NCBI GenBank assembly: GCA_024682395.1
Contig: JAIKZH010000048.1
Coordinates: 1-33,740, forward strand
Origin: Bacteroidaceae bacterium
GTDB lineage: Bacteria; Bacteroidota; Bacteroidia; Bacteroidales; Bacteroidaceae
Length of the DNA stretch: 33,740 nt
Direction of reading: 5' to 3'
In this document: positions 1-8,636 of the stretch, in pieces
Layout of the letters: every line of letters begins with the position of its first letter
Position numbering within the stretch: position 1 is the first letter of the stretch
The notes under the pieces: generated by a model
Seen by the model: only the letters and a program-made list of their open reading frames with translations
Told to the model about the DNA's origin: nothing
Database searches by the model: none
Made by a program: the position numbers and the translations under genes

Positions 1-1
1 T

Positions 2-643
2 ATGTTCCTTGCATCGGGAGGTGGAAACGAGATTTATCCGTTCTTTGCTCCTTACAACATCACAGCAAACAGCCTTAAATGCTCTATCAACGTTGATACA
101 TTCTCACCTGCATGGATTCCGTTCGAGGCAAGCATTCCTAACGGATACGAGGCTTATGAGATTGATGCGGCTAACAGCATAAACAAAGTAAGCAAAATTT
201 ACCCTAACAAACCACTTATAATCAGTGGAAAAGGTATTGCTGAGTTCACTGCCACAAATGCTACCATCAATGCCACAAATACTCTAACTAATGGTAGTTT
301 AATCGGTGTAACCGACAAGACACAACCTGAAGCTGGAGCATATGCATTTGTTAAAATCACTGGAAACGAAGGCATTGCATTAAAAGAAATCACAAACAAC
401 GATGGAACATATATAAACCCTCTGCATGCTTACATCACAAAGAACGTGAGCAGCAATGTCGTAAAGGGGCTCGGTAATTTAATTAACGGACAAGACCCTA
501 ACGCTATCGGAACGATGTCTAAAGGCAACAAAGAAATCAAAGAGATTTACAATGTTACTGGTGCTAAAATCAATACACTGCAAAAGGGACTAAACATCAT
601 TAAAATGAGTGATGAAACAATCAAAAAAGTATTGGTAAAATAA
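2..643 (+). CDS. C-terminal part of a secreted protein with T9SS-type sorting tail (5' end outside window)
   Basis: The reading frame is open to the left edge, so the ATG at base 2 is probably an internal methionine and the gene starts outside the window. The visible 213 residues are rich in Asn, Thr and Ile and look like beta-structured surface-protein repeats; I recognise no catalytic motif. The last 35 or so residues (IYNVTGAKINTLQKGLNII, then a lysine-rich end) match the pattern of Bacteroidetes type IX secretion C-terminal sorting domains, with the Prevotella-style 'xxGxxxxxLxxGxNII' core. The protein is therefore inferred to cross the outer membrane by the Por/T9SS route and be released or anchored at the surface. 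It ends just before a bidirectional terminator and faces the truncated regulator gene. Its function is unknown. Confidence 0.8.
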   Translation: MFLASGGGNEIYPFFAPYNITANSLKCSINVDTFSPAWIPFEASIPNGYEAYEIDAANSINKVSKIYPNKPLIISGKGIAEFTATNATINATNTLTNGSLIGVTDKTQPEAGAYAFVKITGNEGIALKEITNNDGTYINPLHAYITKNVSSNVVKGLGNLINGQDPNAIGTMSKGNKEIKEIYNVTGAKINTLQKGLNIIKMSDETIKKVLVK

Positions 644-670
644 ATAAGACTAATAAAATTATACAGAAAT

Positions 671-711
671 AGGCTGCTGTCGTTACATATTATCATAACT
701 GACAGCAGCCT
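671..711. terminator. Bidirectional terminator between convergent genes
   Basis: A perfect 11-base stem (671-681 with 701-711) has a short extra inner pairing (682-685 with 696-699). It is followed by TTTTAT on the plus strand. It lies 27 bases after the stop at 643 and 17 bases beyond the end of the minus-strand regulator, so it can serve both genes. Confidence 0.8.
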
Positions 712-728
712 GTTTTATATACTCGTTA

Positions 729-2051
729 TTAAGATTCATTTTCTTGTTGAGCAATCTCAACATTATGTTTCTCAATAAATTCGGTCGGCGAAATACCATA
801 ATACTTTTTAAACGCTGTTGAGAAATACGTTTGTGAAGCATAGCCAACACTATATGCAATTTGGGTTATGTTAACTTTATTCTCAACGAGTAATCTTCCA
901 GCCTGTTCCATACGTATGTTACGCATTAAATCATTAGCGGTAATACCTGCTATGGATTTCATCTTACGATGCAGGTTTGCACGACTGATTCCCACCTCAG
1001 AGCATAGAGTTTCAATGGTAAAGTCGCTGTCACTGATATGCTTATTTATATTATCAACAACACGTTCCATGAGTTGTTCATCGTTACCTTTCACCTCTAT
1101 ATCATTTATTTGTTCATTAGAGGTTTGTTTTCCACTATATTTACCATGCAACATCTGTCGTGATTTGATAAGATTATCAATCGTTGCATGCAATTCATCT
1201 ATAGAGAAAGGCTTTGTGAGATAAGCATCTGCACCATGTTTCAGTCCTTCCAAACGATTTCCAATATCGTTCTTCGACGTGAGTAGTATTACTGGAATAT
1301 GATTAAGATTACCATTAGTACGAATCATACGTAACATAGTAAAACCATCAATTTCAGGCATCATTACATCACTGATAACAAGGTTATAATTATTAGCGAG
1401 CAATTCATGTATGCCTTCTTTTCCGTTACGAGACATTGTAAAATGATAATACTTTCCAAGTTCTTGATTAATAAATTGTGGTATTTCTTCATCGTCATCA
1501 ACCACAAGGATATTGAAGGTTGAGGATGTTCTCCTTCCTACACTTAATTTTGTACCAATTGACATTTCTGTTTGATTGTCAATTTCATCCAAACTAAGAT
1601 GACTATTACCAAGAGGTAAACGTATTGTAAAAATACTACCAGTAATACCATCAGATCTGTTTTCCCCCATAATAATTCCATGGTGCATATCTACGATCAT
1701 CTTACAGAGATTGAGTCCGATACCTGTGCCCTCAACATGGGAAATATTGTCAGTGGTTCCTTGATAGAAACGATCAAAAAGGTGCTTGAGGGTATCCTTC
1801 TGCAAACCAATACCTGTGTCTGTTATACTAATCTGAACAAAGTCTCTCAGCGAACTACGAGCCTTTCTATCATGAGATTGTGATAAATGGATGTTAATTT
1901 CACCTGCATCATCACAGAACTTAAATGCATTTGATAACAAGTTGGATATTACTTTATCGAATTGCATACGATCAATCCATACAGGAGGCACATCGTCGTC
2001 CGCACTGACTATAAAAGTAATACTTCGTTCCTGAGCTGTTAAATCATACAA
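729..2051 (-). CDS. 5'-truncated hybrid two-component regulator (ATPase, receiver and AraC domains), probable gene remnant
   Basis: Three domains are readable in order. Residues about 1-147 are a histidine-kinase ATPase domain with N-box (NLLSNAFKF, 37-45), G1 box (DTGIG, 78-82) and G2 box (GTGIGL, 108-113). Residues about 180-295 are a receiver with acidic DDD near 185-187, phospho-acceptor Asp228 (VISDVMMPEIDG) and the TKPF lysine. Residues about 335-432 are an AraC-type double helix-turn-helix. This is the C-terminal third of a hybrid two-component system (HTCS) protein, a family usually near 1300-1450 residues. The periplasmic sensor, membrane segment and HisKA helix carrying the phospho-histidine are absent. 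The only start at this end is TTG at 2051, and an in-frame TGA lies 12 codons upstream. It could not autophosphorylate as written. It is either a pseudogene or a residual DNA-binding protein that might still act on the neighbouring FAS1/SusCD operon. Confidence 0.85.
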   Translation of the reverse strand: MYDLTAQERSITFIVSADDDVPPVWIDRMQFDKVISNLLSNAFKFCDDAGEINIHLSQSHDRKARSSLRDFVQISITDTGIGLQKDTLKHLFDRFYQGTTDNISHVEGTGIGLNLCKMIVDMHHGIIMGENRSDGITGSIFTIRLPLGNSHLSLDEIDNQTEMSIGTKLSVGRRTSSTFNILVVDDDEEIPQFINQELGKYYHFTMSRNGKEGIHELLANNYNLVISDVMMPEIDGFTMLRMIRTNGNLNHIPVILLTSKNDIGNRLEGLKHGADAYLTKPFSIDELHATIDNLIKSRQMLHGKYSGKQTSNEQINDIEVKGNDEQLMERVVDNINKHISDSDFTIETLCSEVGISRANLHRKMKSIAGITANDLMRNIRMEQAGRLLVENKVNITQIAYSVGYASQTYFSTAFKKYYGISPTEFIEKHNVEIAQQENES

Positions 2052-2229
2052 CTTCCAGATTATTGCTACTGATAAAAGAAATAGAGTTCAAAACAATAAT
2101 GATATGGGGGTATTACATGCTGCTTACCACATTCTTCGTTTACAGCAATTACTGCTCTTAATGGATATATTAAATGACATATAAACTTATCTAAAACGAA
2201 GATATTTCATACATACCCCTAAAATTACA

Positions 2230-2258
2230 TGTTACATAAAATAAAAAAAATGTTACAT
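2230..2258 (+). promoter_or_regulatory. Direct-repeat operator candidate, copy 1 (two TGTTACAT boxes, 21-base period)
   Basis: TGTTACAT occurs at 2230-2237 and 2251-2258, separated by an A-rich spacer; the whole 21-base unit is nearly repeated in tandem to about 2270. A near-identical 29-base element stands at 29357-29385 upstream of another secreted-protein gene. The 21-base direct-repeat spacing is that of AraC-type half-sites such as araI1/araI2. Binding by an AraC-type regulator is inferred, not shown. Confidence 0.6.
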
Positions 2259-2284
2259 AAAATAAAAAAATAAGAGTTAAAATA

Positions 2285-2316
2285 TTCGTATATTAATAAA
2301 GTAATGTATAAATTTG
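2285..2316 (+). promoter_or_regulatory. Predicted promoter of the FAS1/SusCD operon
   Basis: TAAATTTG at 2309-2316 fits the Bacteroidetes -7 element TAnnTTTG. Twenty bases upstream, the -33 position reads TTCG (2285-2288), a poor match to TTTG, as expected of a promoter that needs an activator. Transcription would begin near 2322-2325, leaving a leader of about 400 bases before the first gene at 2725. Confidence 0.5.
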
Positions 2317-2335
2317 CATTCGGTTTAAATATTAT

Positions 2336-2351
2336 ATAAAAACGTTTTTAT
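2336..2351 (+). other. AT-rich leader hairpin followed by a T tract
   Basis: A perfect 8-base-arm palindrome centred on CG (ATAAAAAC/GTTTTTAT) starts about 13 bases after the predicted transcription start and runs into TTTTTT. It could act as a weak early terminator or as a 5'-end stabiliser. Stem strength is low because only one G-C pair per arm is present. Confidence 0.3.
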
Positions 2352-2635
2352 TTTTTTACATCAAATCCAGTGTATTATGAGTAATAAAATTGGGTTCACA
2401 CATTACTGCCTAAAAAGTTCACCAATCAAATATGGTACAACTGCGGCGCATTTATGGAATAATGTTTCATACAAAAACAACATTATAAAAGAGAGACTAA
2501 CATAATTTTTAACTCTAAAAAATTAATTTAAGTTATTTGATAATCGTGGCAGATAAATCAATAACAGAACTAATCAAACTAATAAAATTATTAAAAACAA
2601 CTCTTATTAACAATTACAATTTTAAGCTATTATTC

Positions 2636-2666
2636 AGAAATAGCCTAATGGGATAGGTTATTTTCT
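2636..2666 (+). other. Leader hairpin upstream of the first FAS1 gene
   Basis: AGAAATAGCCTA pairs with TAGGTTATTTTCT to give about 12 pairs with one bulged base and one G-U pair, closing a six-base loop. It lies about 60 bases before the start codon at 2725. No T tract follows, so it is more likely a translation or stability element than a terminator. The rest of 2352-2635 is AT-rich with no gene that I can support. Confidence 0.35.
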
Positions 2667-2724
2667 AAACTTGTTATGGAAATTCAAATAAAAATAACAA
2701 CATATTAAACAAACAAACAACTTT

Positions 2725-5322
2725 ATGAAACAAAATCAAAGATTCATTAAAGAGTTTGACTGTAATCTATTCAGCAGCAAAACAAGGCGTAATGGTTTAA
2801 TGAAAACCATAGGACTTGCTCTTGTTGCGTCTATGTTTACAATGAACTCATGTAGTCCGGACTATGAGCTGGGAGAAAAAGACCCAGATTGGCTCGGTAA
2901 CAGTATCTATGAGTATTTATCAGGAGACGGTAATTTCAAAAACACCGTTAGACTCATAGACGACTTAAACTACAAAAACGTATTAGCTAAAACAGGTAGT
3001 AAGACATTATTCGTTGCAGATGATGACGCATTCGAACGATTCTTCAAAAAGAACGATTGGGGCGTAACATGCTACGAAGATCTTACAACAGCACAAAAGA
3101 AATTGTTGCTTTACGGCAGCATGATTAACAATGCTTGTCAGGTGGCATATCTTTCAAGTAGTTCTGGTCCGATAGAAGGTGACTGTATGCGTCGCGAAAC
3201 ATCCGCATCTATTTTTGACTCAGTGCCACTTTTGACTCCAGAAGAGATGCCTTTAACTCCTTACTGGCAATATTATCGTGACAACAATAAAACTATTCCA
3301 TGTTTCTGCGATGGATCAGGAACACCTATGATACACTTCATTGAAGCATTCCTTACAAATAAACTTATTTCAAACGATGATTGCAACTTCCTTTTCAACT
3401 ACGAAAGTGATCGTCAGCCTGGTGATGCCAATGTCAATGGAGTTAAGATGATTAAACAGAACATCAAATGTTCAAACGGTTTTATTCATCAAATGAAAGA
3501 AGTGACAGTACCACTTGACAATATGGCTACAATAATTGATAAAAAGCCAAATACTTCTAAGTATGCAAAATTGCTTAATAGATTCTGCGCACCATACTAT
3601 GGAGGTGAAAGTGCTACTATAGAATACAATCGTATTTTCAAAACAGATTACGACTCTGTATTCACAAAACGTTATTTCTCTCTACGAAGCATGGACGGTA
3701 CAAAATTAGAAGAAACACCAGCTAAGGGTCCTGTAAATGGAACTCTTAAATTTGATCCAGGATGGAGTTCTTACTATTCTGAAGGAAATGCAGGAACATC
3801 AATGAATGTTGCACTTCAAGAGAATATGGGTGTAATGTTAGTTCCATCAGACCAAGCACTTGACCGTTATTGGAATGAAGGAGCAGGAAAAGTTCTCAAG
3901 GACTACTATGGTTCATGGGAGAACGTGCCAGACAAGGTTATCTCAAAGATGATTAACGTAAACATGCTTAATTCATTCGTAAACTCAGTTCCAAGCAAAT
4001 TCAACACAGTGCTCAACGATGCAAACGACGAGCTTGGTTTAAGTACAGAATGTGTTGACAGTGTATGGTTGGGATGTAACGGAGCTATTTATCTTACAAA
4101 CAAAGTATTCAACCCTACTGCTTACGTATCTGTAAGTTTCCCTGCGCTTATCAACGACAATATGAGTATCTTCTATTGGGCTATTGAGCAATGCGGATAT
4201 GATGTATATCTCAACTCTCAACAATCATATTACAGTCTCTTTATTCCAAAGAATGACGCATGCCTTCAGTACATAGATCCATGCTCATACGGAAAACCTG
4301 AAACTCAAATATTCAAATTCAAGTATAACCCAAATGCACTTGAGTCAAGAGATAAAGTAAAAGGTAGCATTTGGAGATACAATGTCGAAACTGGCGAAGT
4401 AGGAGATTCTATTTCTGAAGCTAATTACGACCAGATTCGCAACCGTCTTGAAGATATTCTTAATACACACATCGTAATCGGTAATGTAGAAGACGGAAAT
4501 GAATTCTATAAAACTAAAGGAGGAACTTCAATCCGCGTAATTAATGCACAAGCAGGTAAAAACGGGATGAAGGTTCAAGGTACAAGCCAGATTGACCGCA
4601 ATAAAGAAATCGCAATTGTTGACATCTACGATGAAAGTTATGAAGGTAATGGTAAGACATATATCATCGACGAAGAACCAATAATGTCAGGTTCTAAAAC
4701 TGTTTGCGACGTTCTTGAAAGCACACCTGAATTCAGTGAATTCTGGGATTTGCTCGAAGGAAGTGAATATGTAGAAACAAAGCATGTTATCGGAACTCAA
4801 GAACACGGAACAGCAGGACGCAATATCAGTTTGTTCAACACTTTCCAATATACAGTATATGTTCCTACAAATGCAGCGATCAAGAGACTTCATAATGAGA
4901 ACAAATTACCTACATGGGATGATGTAGCTGCTGCCGAAGAAGAAATGGATGAAGAAAAGGCTGATAGTCTTACTAATGAAATCCATATGTTCCTTAAGTA
5001 TCACATTCAGGACAACTCTTTCTTCATTGGTGCGGGTAATGTATCAGGTAAATTTGAAACTTTTGCTTACGATACTGATAATGAAAATGTTTCATATCAT
5101 AAGCTTACAACAAATTCTGATAATTCTCAGATTTCAGTAACCGACGAACTTGGAAATACTCGTACTGTAACAAAAACTCCTGGACTTTACAATATCATGG
5201 TTCGTGAGTTCCAATACGACAGTGGCGATGCAACAAGTGCTACAGCAATTTATACAAGTTCTACAGCAGTAATACATCAAATTGACGATGTTCTTTACTA
5301 CAAGAAAGGAGGTAATAAATGA
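2725..5322 (+). CDS. FAS1 (fasciclin) repeat lipoprotein, four repeats (first gene of SusCD operon)
   Basis: The 865-residue product begins with a long basic N-region, a hydrophobic stretch (about 26-40) and a lipobox ending at Cys43 (MNSC), followed by acidic residues. It is therefore a likely surface-exposed outer-membrane lipoprotein. Four segments carry the FAS1 signature 'T-x-F-x-P-x-[DN]-x-A': near residue 94 (LFVADDDAFERFF), 371 (MLVPSDQALDRYW), 503 (LFIPKNDACLQYI) and 709 (VYVPTNAAIKRL). FAS1 domains are adhesion or ligand-binding modules. The start at 2725 gives 25 residues before the signal core; Met26 (base 2800) is an alternative that would give a more ordinary signal peptide. The 3' end overlaps the next gene, susC, by four bases (ATGA) and contains its ribosome site, so the two should be made together. 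The ligand is unknown. Confidence 0.9.
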   Translation: MKQNQRFIKEFDCNLFSSKTRRNGLMKTIGLALVASMFTMNSCSPDYELGEKDPDWLGNSIYEYLSGDGNFKNTVRLIDDLNYKNVLAKTGSKTLFVADDDAFERFFKKNDWGVTCYEDLTTAQKKLLLYGSMINNACQVAYLSSSSGPIEGDCMRRETSASIFDSVPLLTPEEMPLTPYWQYYRDNNKTIPCFCDGSGTPMIHFIEAFLTNKLISNDDCNFLFNYESDRQPGDANVNGVKMIKQNIKCSNGFIHQMKEVTVPLDNMATIIDKKPNTSKYAKLLNRFCAPYYGGESATIEYNRIFKTDYDSVFTKRYFSLRSMDGTKLEETPAKGPVNGTLKFDPGWSSYYSEGNAGTSMNVALQENMGVMLVPSDQALDRYWNEGAGKVLKDYYGSWENVPDKVISKMINVNMLNSFVNSVPSKFNTVLNDANDELGLSTECVDSVWLGCNGAIYLTNKVFNPTAYVSVSFPALINDNMSIFYWAIEQCGYDVYLNSQQSYYSLFIPKNDACLQYIDPCSYGKPETQIFKFKYNPNALESRDKVKGSIWRYNVETGEVGDSISEANYDQIRNRLEDILNTHIVIGNVEDGNEFYKTKGGTSIRVINAQAGKNGMKVQGTSQIDRNKEIAIVDIYDESYEGNGKTYIIDEEPIMSGSKTVCDVLESTPEFSEFWDLLEGSEYVETKHVIGTQEHGTAGRNISLFNTFQYTVYVPTNAAIKRLHNENKLPTWDDVAAAEEEMDEEKADSLTNEIHMFLKYHIQDNSFFIGAGNVSGKFETFAYDTDNENVSYHKLTTNSDNSQISVTDELGNTRTVTKTPGLYNIMVREFQYDSGDATSATAIYTSSTAVIHQIDDVLYYKKGGNK
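5305..5312 (+). promoter_or_regulatory. Strong Shine-Dalgarno site for the first susC, inside the FAS1 gene
   Basis: AAAGGAGG lies six bases before the ATG at 5319, within the last codons of the preceding FAS1 gene. Strong Shine-Dalgarno sites are uncommon in Bacteroidetes. The same arrangement recurs at 13993-14000 before the second susC. Confidence 0.7.
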
Positions 5323-8300
5323 AAACATATAAATCTTTATTAATAGGTGGACTTCTTGGATTAATGTCACAGACAGCCCTCGCTCAAAAAGCTGGTGATA
5401 TGGTAACCGGTAATGTAAGCGATGATATAGAAGGACTGATGATGGCAAACGTAACCGAAGTTGATGCAAGCAATCGTATTGTTTCTCACACCTCAACAGA
5501 TATCAATGGTAACTTCTCATTCCGTATCAAGAATCCTAAAAACAAAATTAGGGTATCATATTCAGGATATCAAACTGTAACTATCCCTATAAACGGATTC
5601 AAATACAATATTAGATTGAAAAGTATAGCAACCATCAAGGAAGTTGTTGTAAAAGCTAAAAAAGTAACTCCAGCAATGAGTGGTCTTCCTATCCCAGAGC
5701 GTGAACTTTCTATGGCAAGTCACAGACTTGACATGAAGGATTTCGAAGGACTTGCTATGACAAGTGTTGACGAAGCACTCCAAGGTCAGATTGCAGGTCT
5801 CGATATCATCGCTAATTCTGGTGACCTCGGTGCCGGCTCTACAATGCGACTTCGTGGTGTAAGTAGTATCAACGGAAGTAGCGAACCTCTTATCGTAGTA
5901 AATGGTAACCCATTTAAACATGAGAGTCAAAACTTCGACTATACAAACTCATCTAATGAACAATATGCTGAATTGTTGAATGTTAACCCTAACGACATCG
6001 AAAGTATCACTGTTATCAAAGATGCTGCTGGTACTGCCATTTGGGGTGCTGAAGGTGCTAACGGTGTGATTGAAATCAAGACTAAACGTGGACAAAAAGG
6101 TAAGACAAGATTTAGTTACGCATATAGTGCTACCCTCACAAATCAGCCAAAAGGTATGAGAATGCTTGATGGTGACCACTACACCATGCTTATGAAAGAA
6201 GCATATTTCAATCCAAGACTTAACGATGCTGCATCAGATATCTTAGAATTCAACTACGACCCTTCATTCTCTGAGTATGAACAATACAACAATAATACAG
6301 ATTGGAATAAAGCTGTCGATAAGTTGGGTTTGCAACAGCAACACACTGTCACATTAAATGGTGGTGGAGAGAAGGCTAATTTCCATATTAGTGCAACTTA
6401 CGACCATCAAACAGGTTCTGTTATAGCACAGAAACTACAACGTTTCTCAACACGTGTTGCTCTCGACTATTATATCAGTGACCGAATCACTGCTATAACA
6501 AACTTCGATATGACATATACCAAGAACCATAAGAACATGGATGCCTTAAAGGAAATCGCATATAAAAAGATGCCAAACTTAAGTATCTATGAGCAAGACG
6601 AAGATGGAAATGATACAGATAGATATTACCATCTTATCGGCTATTCAGGTGAATTAAAAGATCAATTTGATTTAGTAAACCCAGTGGCTTCTGCTTATGA
6701 AGCATTGAAAAATGAATCAACATATAAGATTACACCTGAATTCATCTTTCGTTACAAACTTCTTGGAACAGACAGCGAACGACATCGTTTAGATTATGAA
6801 GGAAAGATTTATTTTGATATCTTTAACAGAACTGAAGATTCATTCAGACCTTCAAGTCTTGTAAATGCTGGTTGGGGAACTAAAGACAGTAATAAAGCAA
6901 CTAATAGTACAGGCAAAAGTACTAATATTAACACTGAACATCGTCTGACTTTCTATCCACATTTCAATAATAAGGACCATTCATTAATGTTAATGGCTAA
7001 GTTCCGATTGAATAGTAACACAAGTAAAGATCAAAGTTCTACTATTTATGACCTACCATATAGTACAATCATCAATACTGGTGCCGACGGAATTGTTGAT
7101 GCTATCTCATATGGAACAGGACGCGGACGTAGTATTCTGATGAACTTAGTGGGACACTATTCTTACAAAGAACGCTACATCGCCGACTTTACTCTTACTC
7201 GAAATGGTAATACAAAATTTGGAGACGATAGACGTTGGGGTACATTCCCTGCTATTTCTGGTAAATGGATTATCAGCGATGAACCTTGGTTGAAGGATAT
7301 TAAGTGGCTTGAGAATCTTGCCATCCGTCCAGGTTGGGGTATTGCAGGTAATGCTCCTGGTGGTGAAGGTTTCTTCTACTCTAAATATGGCACTGGAAGT
7401 AAATATGGTTCAGCTGTAAGTACATATCAGAAAAACATACGCCTTAATAACATCCAGTGGGAAAAGACTGAATCATTCAACTTCGGTATCGATTATGGTT
7501 TCTTTAAAAACAAAATCAATGGTTATGTTGAAATCTATTCTCGAAACACTACGCGCATGATTATGAATAATCGCCAAATTACATCATCATCAGGTTTTGA
7601 GCATTTTGACATGCAAAACCTTGGAAGTATGCGTAATAATGGTTGGGAATTATACTTTAAAGGTGAAAACATTATTAAAAAAGGTAAATTCTCAGCTACA
7701 TTTGATTTCAACTTAGGAAACAACCGAAATGTTATTACTTCAATGGACCCAACAGTGTTGGCTAATATGAATGGAGAATTCAATCGTAAAAATGGTAGTT
7801 ATCTAAGTCGTGTACAACTCGACAATCCATTTGGATCTATTTATGGTTTCCGTTATAAAGGAGTTTATCAGTATTCTAAATATTCAGAAGTTGAAGTACC
7901 AGGCATAAGTGGCCCTAACGCTCCTGTTGCACGCGATGCTGAAGGTAATGTTATTGTCGATAAATATGGATTAACAGTACCTATGGTATTCTGCTATGAC
8001 AATAAGAACCAATCTTATATTTATGAGTTCAAAGGTGGTGATGCTATTTATGAAGACATTAACCACGATGGTCAGATAAACGAACTTGATATTGTATATC
8101 TTGGAAGTTCACTTCCTAAGATGAATGGTGGTTTCAGTATTCGTCTTAATTACGGCAGATTCAGTTGGAACAGCCACTTGAATTTCCGTTTCGGTAACAA
8201 AATCGTAAACGGAGCCCGTATGAATGCTGAATCAATGTATAACAATAATAACCAAAGTACAGCAGTTAACTGGCGCTGGCGCGTTGAAGGTGATATCGCA

Positions 8301-8603
8301 CCTATTCCACGTGCTCTTTATCAAAGCGGTTATAACTACCTTGGTAGCGACCGATTTGTTGAACCTGGAGCATTCCTTCGTTTAGGATATACTCAAATCA
8401 GATATTCTTTCGATCCTAAGAAACTTAAATCATACGGAATAAACAACTTAAGTTTATCATTGAATATGAACAACTTATTCTGTCTAACCAAGTATTCTGG
8501 TTGTGAACCTGAAGTTTCACCAGGTAGAGGAAATGTTGCTATGGATAATGCAAAAACACCAAGATCAAGAACATACACACTTCGTCTTGATGTACAATTC
8601 TAA
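5319..8603 (+). CDS. SusC/RagA-family TonB-dependent outer-membrane transporter (pair 1)
   Basis: The product has 1094 residues, typical for SusC. It starts with a signal peptide (to about 22, ALAQ), then a carboxypeptidase-regulatory-like beta domain (about 25-100, with GNVSDDIEGLMMANVTEV). A plug domain (about 105-255) follows, with a TonB-box-like EVVVKAKKV, 'MRLRGVSSING' and the closing 'IESITVIKDAAGTAIWGAEGANGVIEIKTKRG'-type segment. The rest is a 22-strand barrel ending in an aromatic residue (RLDVQF). Family members import ligands captured by a SusD partner, using TonB/ExbBD energy. The SusD gene follows after 33 bases and the FAS1 lipoprotein gene overlaps upstream by four bases. No degradative enzyme is encoded nearby, so the substrate cannot be named. 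Confidence 0.95.
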   Translation: MKTYKSLLIGGLLGLMSQTALAQKAGDMVTGNVSDDIEGLMMANVTEVDASNRIVSHTSTDINGNFSFRIKNPKNKIRVSYSGYQTVTIPINGFKYNIRLKSIATIKEVVVKAKKVTPAMSGLPIPERELSMASHRLDMKDFEGLAMTSVDEALQGQIAGLDIIANSGDLGAGSTMRLRGVSSINGSSEPLIVVNGNPFKHESQNFDYTNSSNEQYAELLNVNPNDIESITVIKDAAGTAIWGAEGANGVIEIKTKRGQKGKTRFSYAYSATLTNQPKGMRMLDGDHYTMLMKEAYFNPRLNDAASDILEFNYDPSFSEYEQYNNNTDWNKAVDKLGLQQQHTVTLNGGGEKANFHISATYDHQTGSVIAQKLQRFSTRVALDYYISDRITAITNFDMTYTKNHKNMDALKEIAYKKMPNLSIYEQDEDGNDTDRYYHLIGYSGELKDQFDLVNPVASAYEALKNESTYKITPEFIFRYKLLGTDSERHRLDYEGKIYFDIFNRTEDSFRPSSLVNAGWGTKDSNKATNSTGKSTNINTEHRLTFYPHFNNKDHSLMLMAKFRLNSNTSKDQSSTIYDLPYSTIINTGADGIVDAISYGTGRGRSILMNLVGHYSYKERYIADFTLTRNGNTKFGDDRRWGTFPAISGKWIISDEPWLKDIKWLENLAIRPGWGIAGNAPGGEGFFYSKYGTGSKYGSAVSTYQKNIRLNNIQWEKTESFNFGIDYGFFKNKINGYVEIYSRNTTRMIMNNRQITSSSGFEHFDMQNLGSMRNNGWELYFKGENIIKKGKFSATFDFNLGNNRNVITSMDPTVLANMNGEFNRKNGSYLSRVQLDNPFGSIYGFRYKGVYQYSKYSEVEVPGISGPNAPVARDAEGNVIVDKYGLTVPMVFCYDNKNQSYIYEFKGGDAIYEDINHDGQINELDIVYLGSSLPKMNGGFSIRLNYGRFSWNSHLNFRFGNKIVNGARMNAESMYNNNNQSTAVNWRWRVEGDIAPIPRALYQSGYNYLGSDRFVEPGAFLRLGYTQIRYSFDPKKLKSYGINNLSLSLNMNNLFCLTKYSGCEPEVSPGRGNVAMDNAKTPRSRTYTLRLDVQF

Positions 8604-8636
8604 TAATCGTTTATTAACATAATAGTCAAAAAATAT

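Noticed and set aside
2229..2271. Simple low-complexity tandem duplication as the whole explanation of the TGTTACAT boxes
   Set aside because: The same two-box element with a slightly different spacer stands 27 kb away in the same place relative to a promoter, where the downstream sequence is not tandemly repeated.
2432..2488. Eighteen-codon frame in the operon leader (MVQLRRIYG...)
   Set aside because: It has no ribosome site and nothing recognisable; leader frames of this length are expected by chance.
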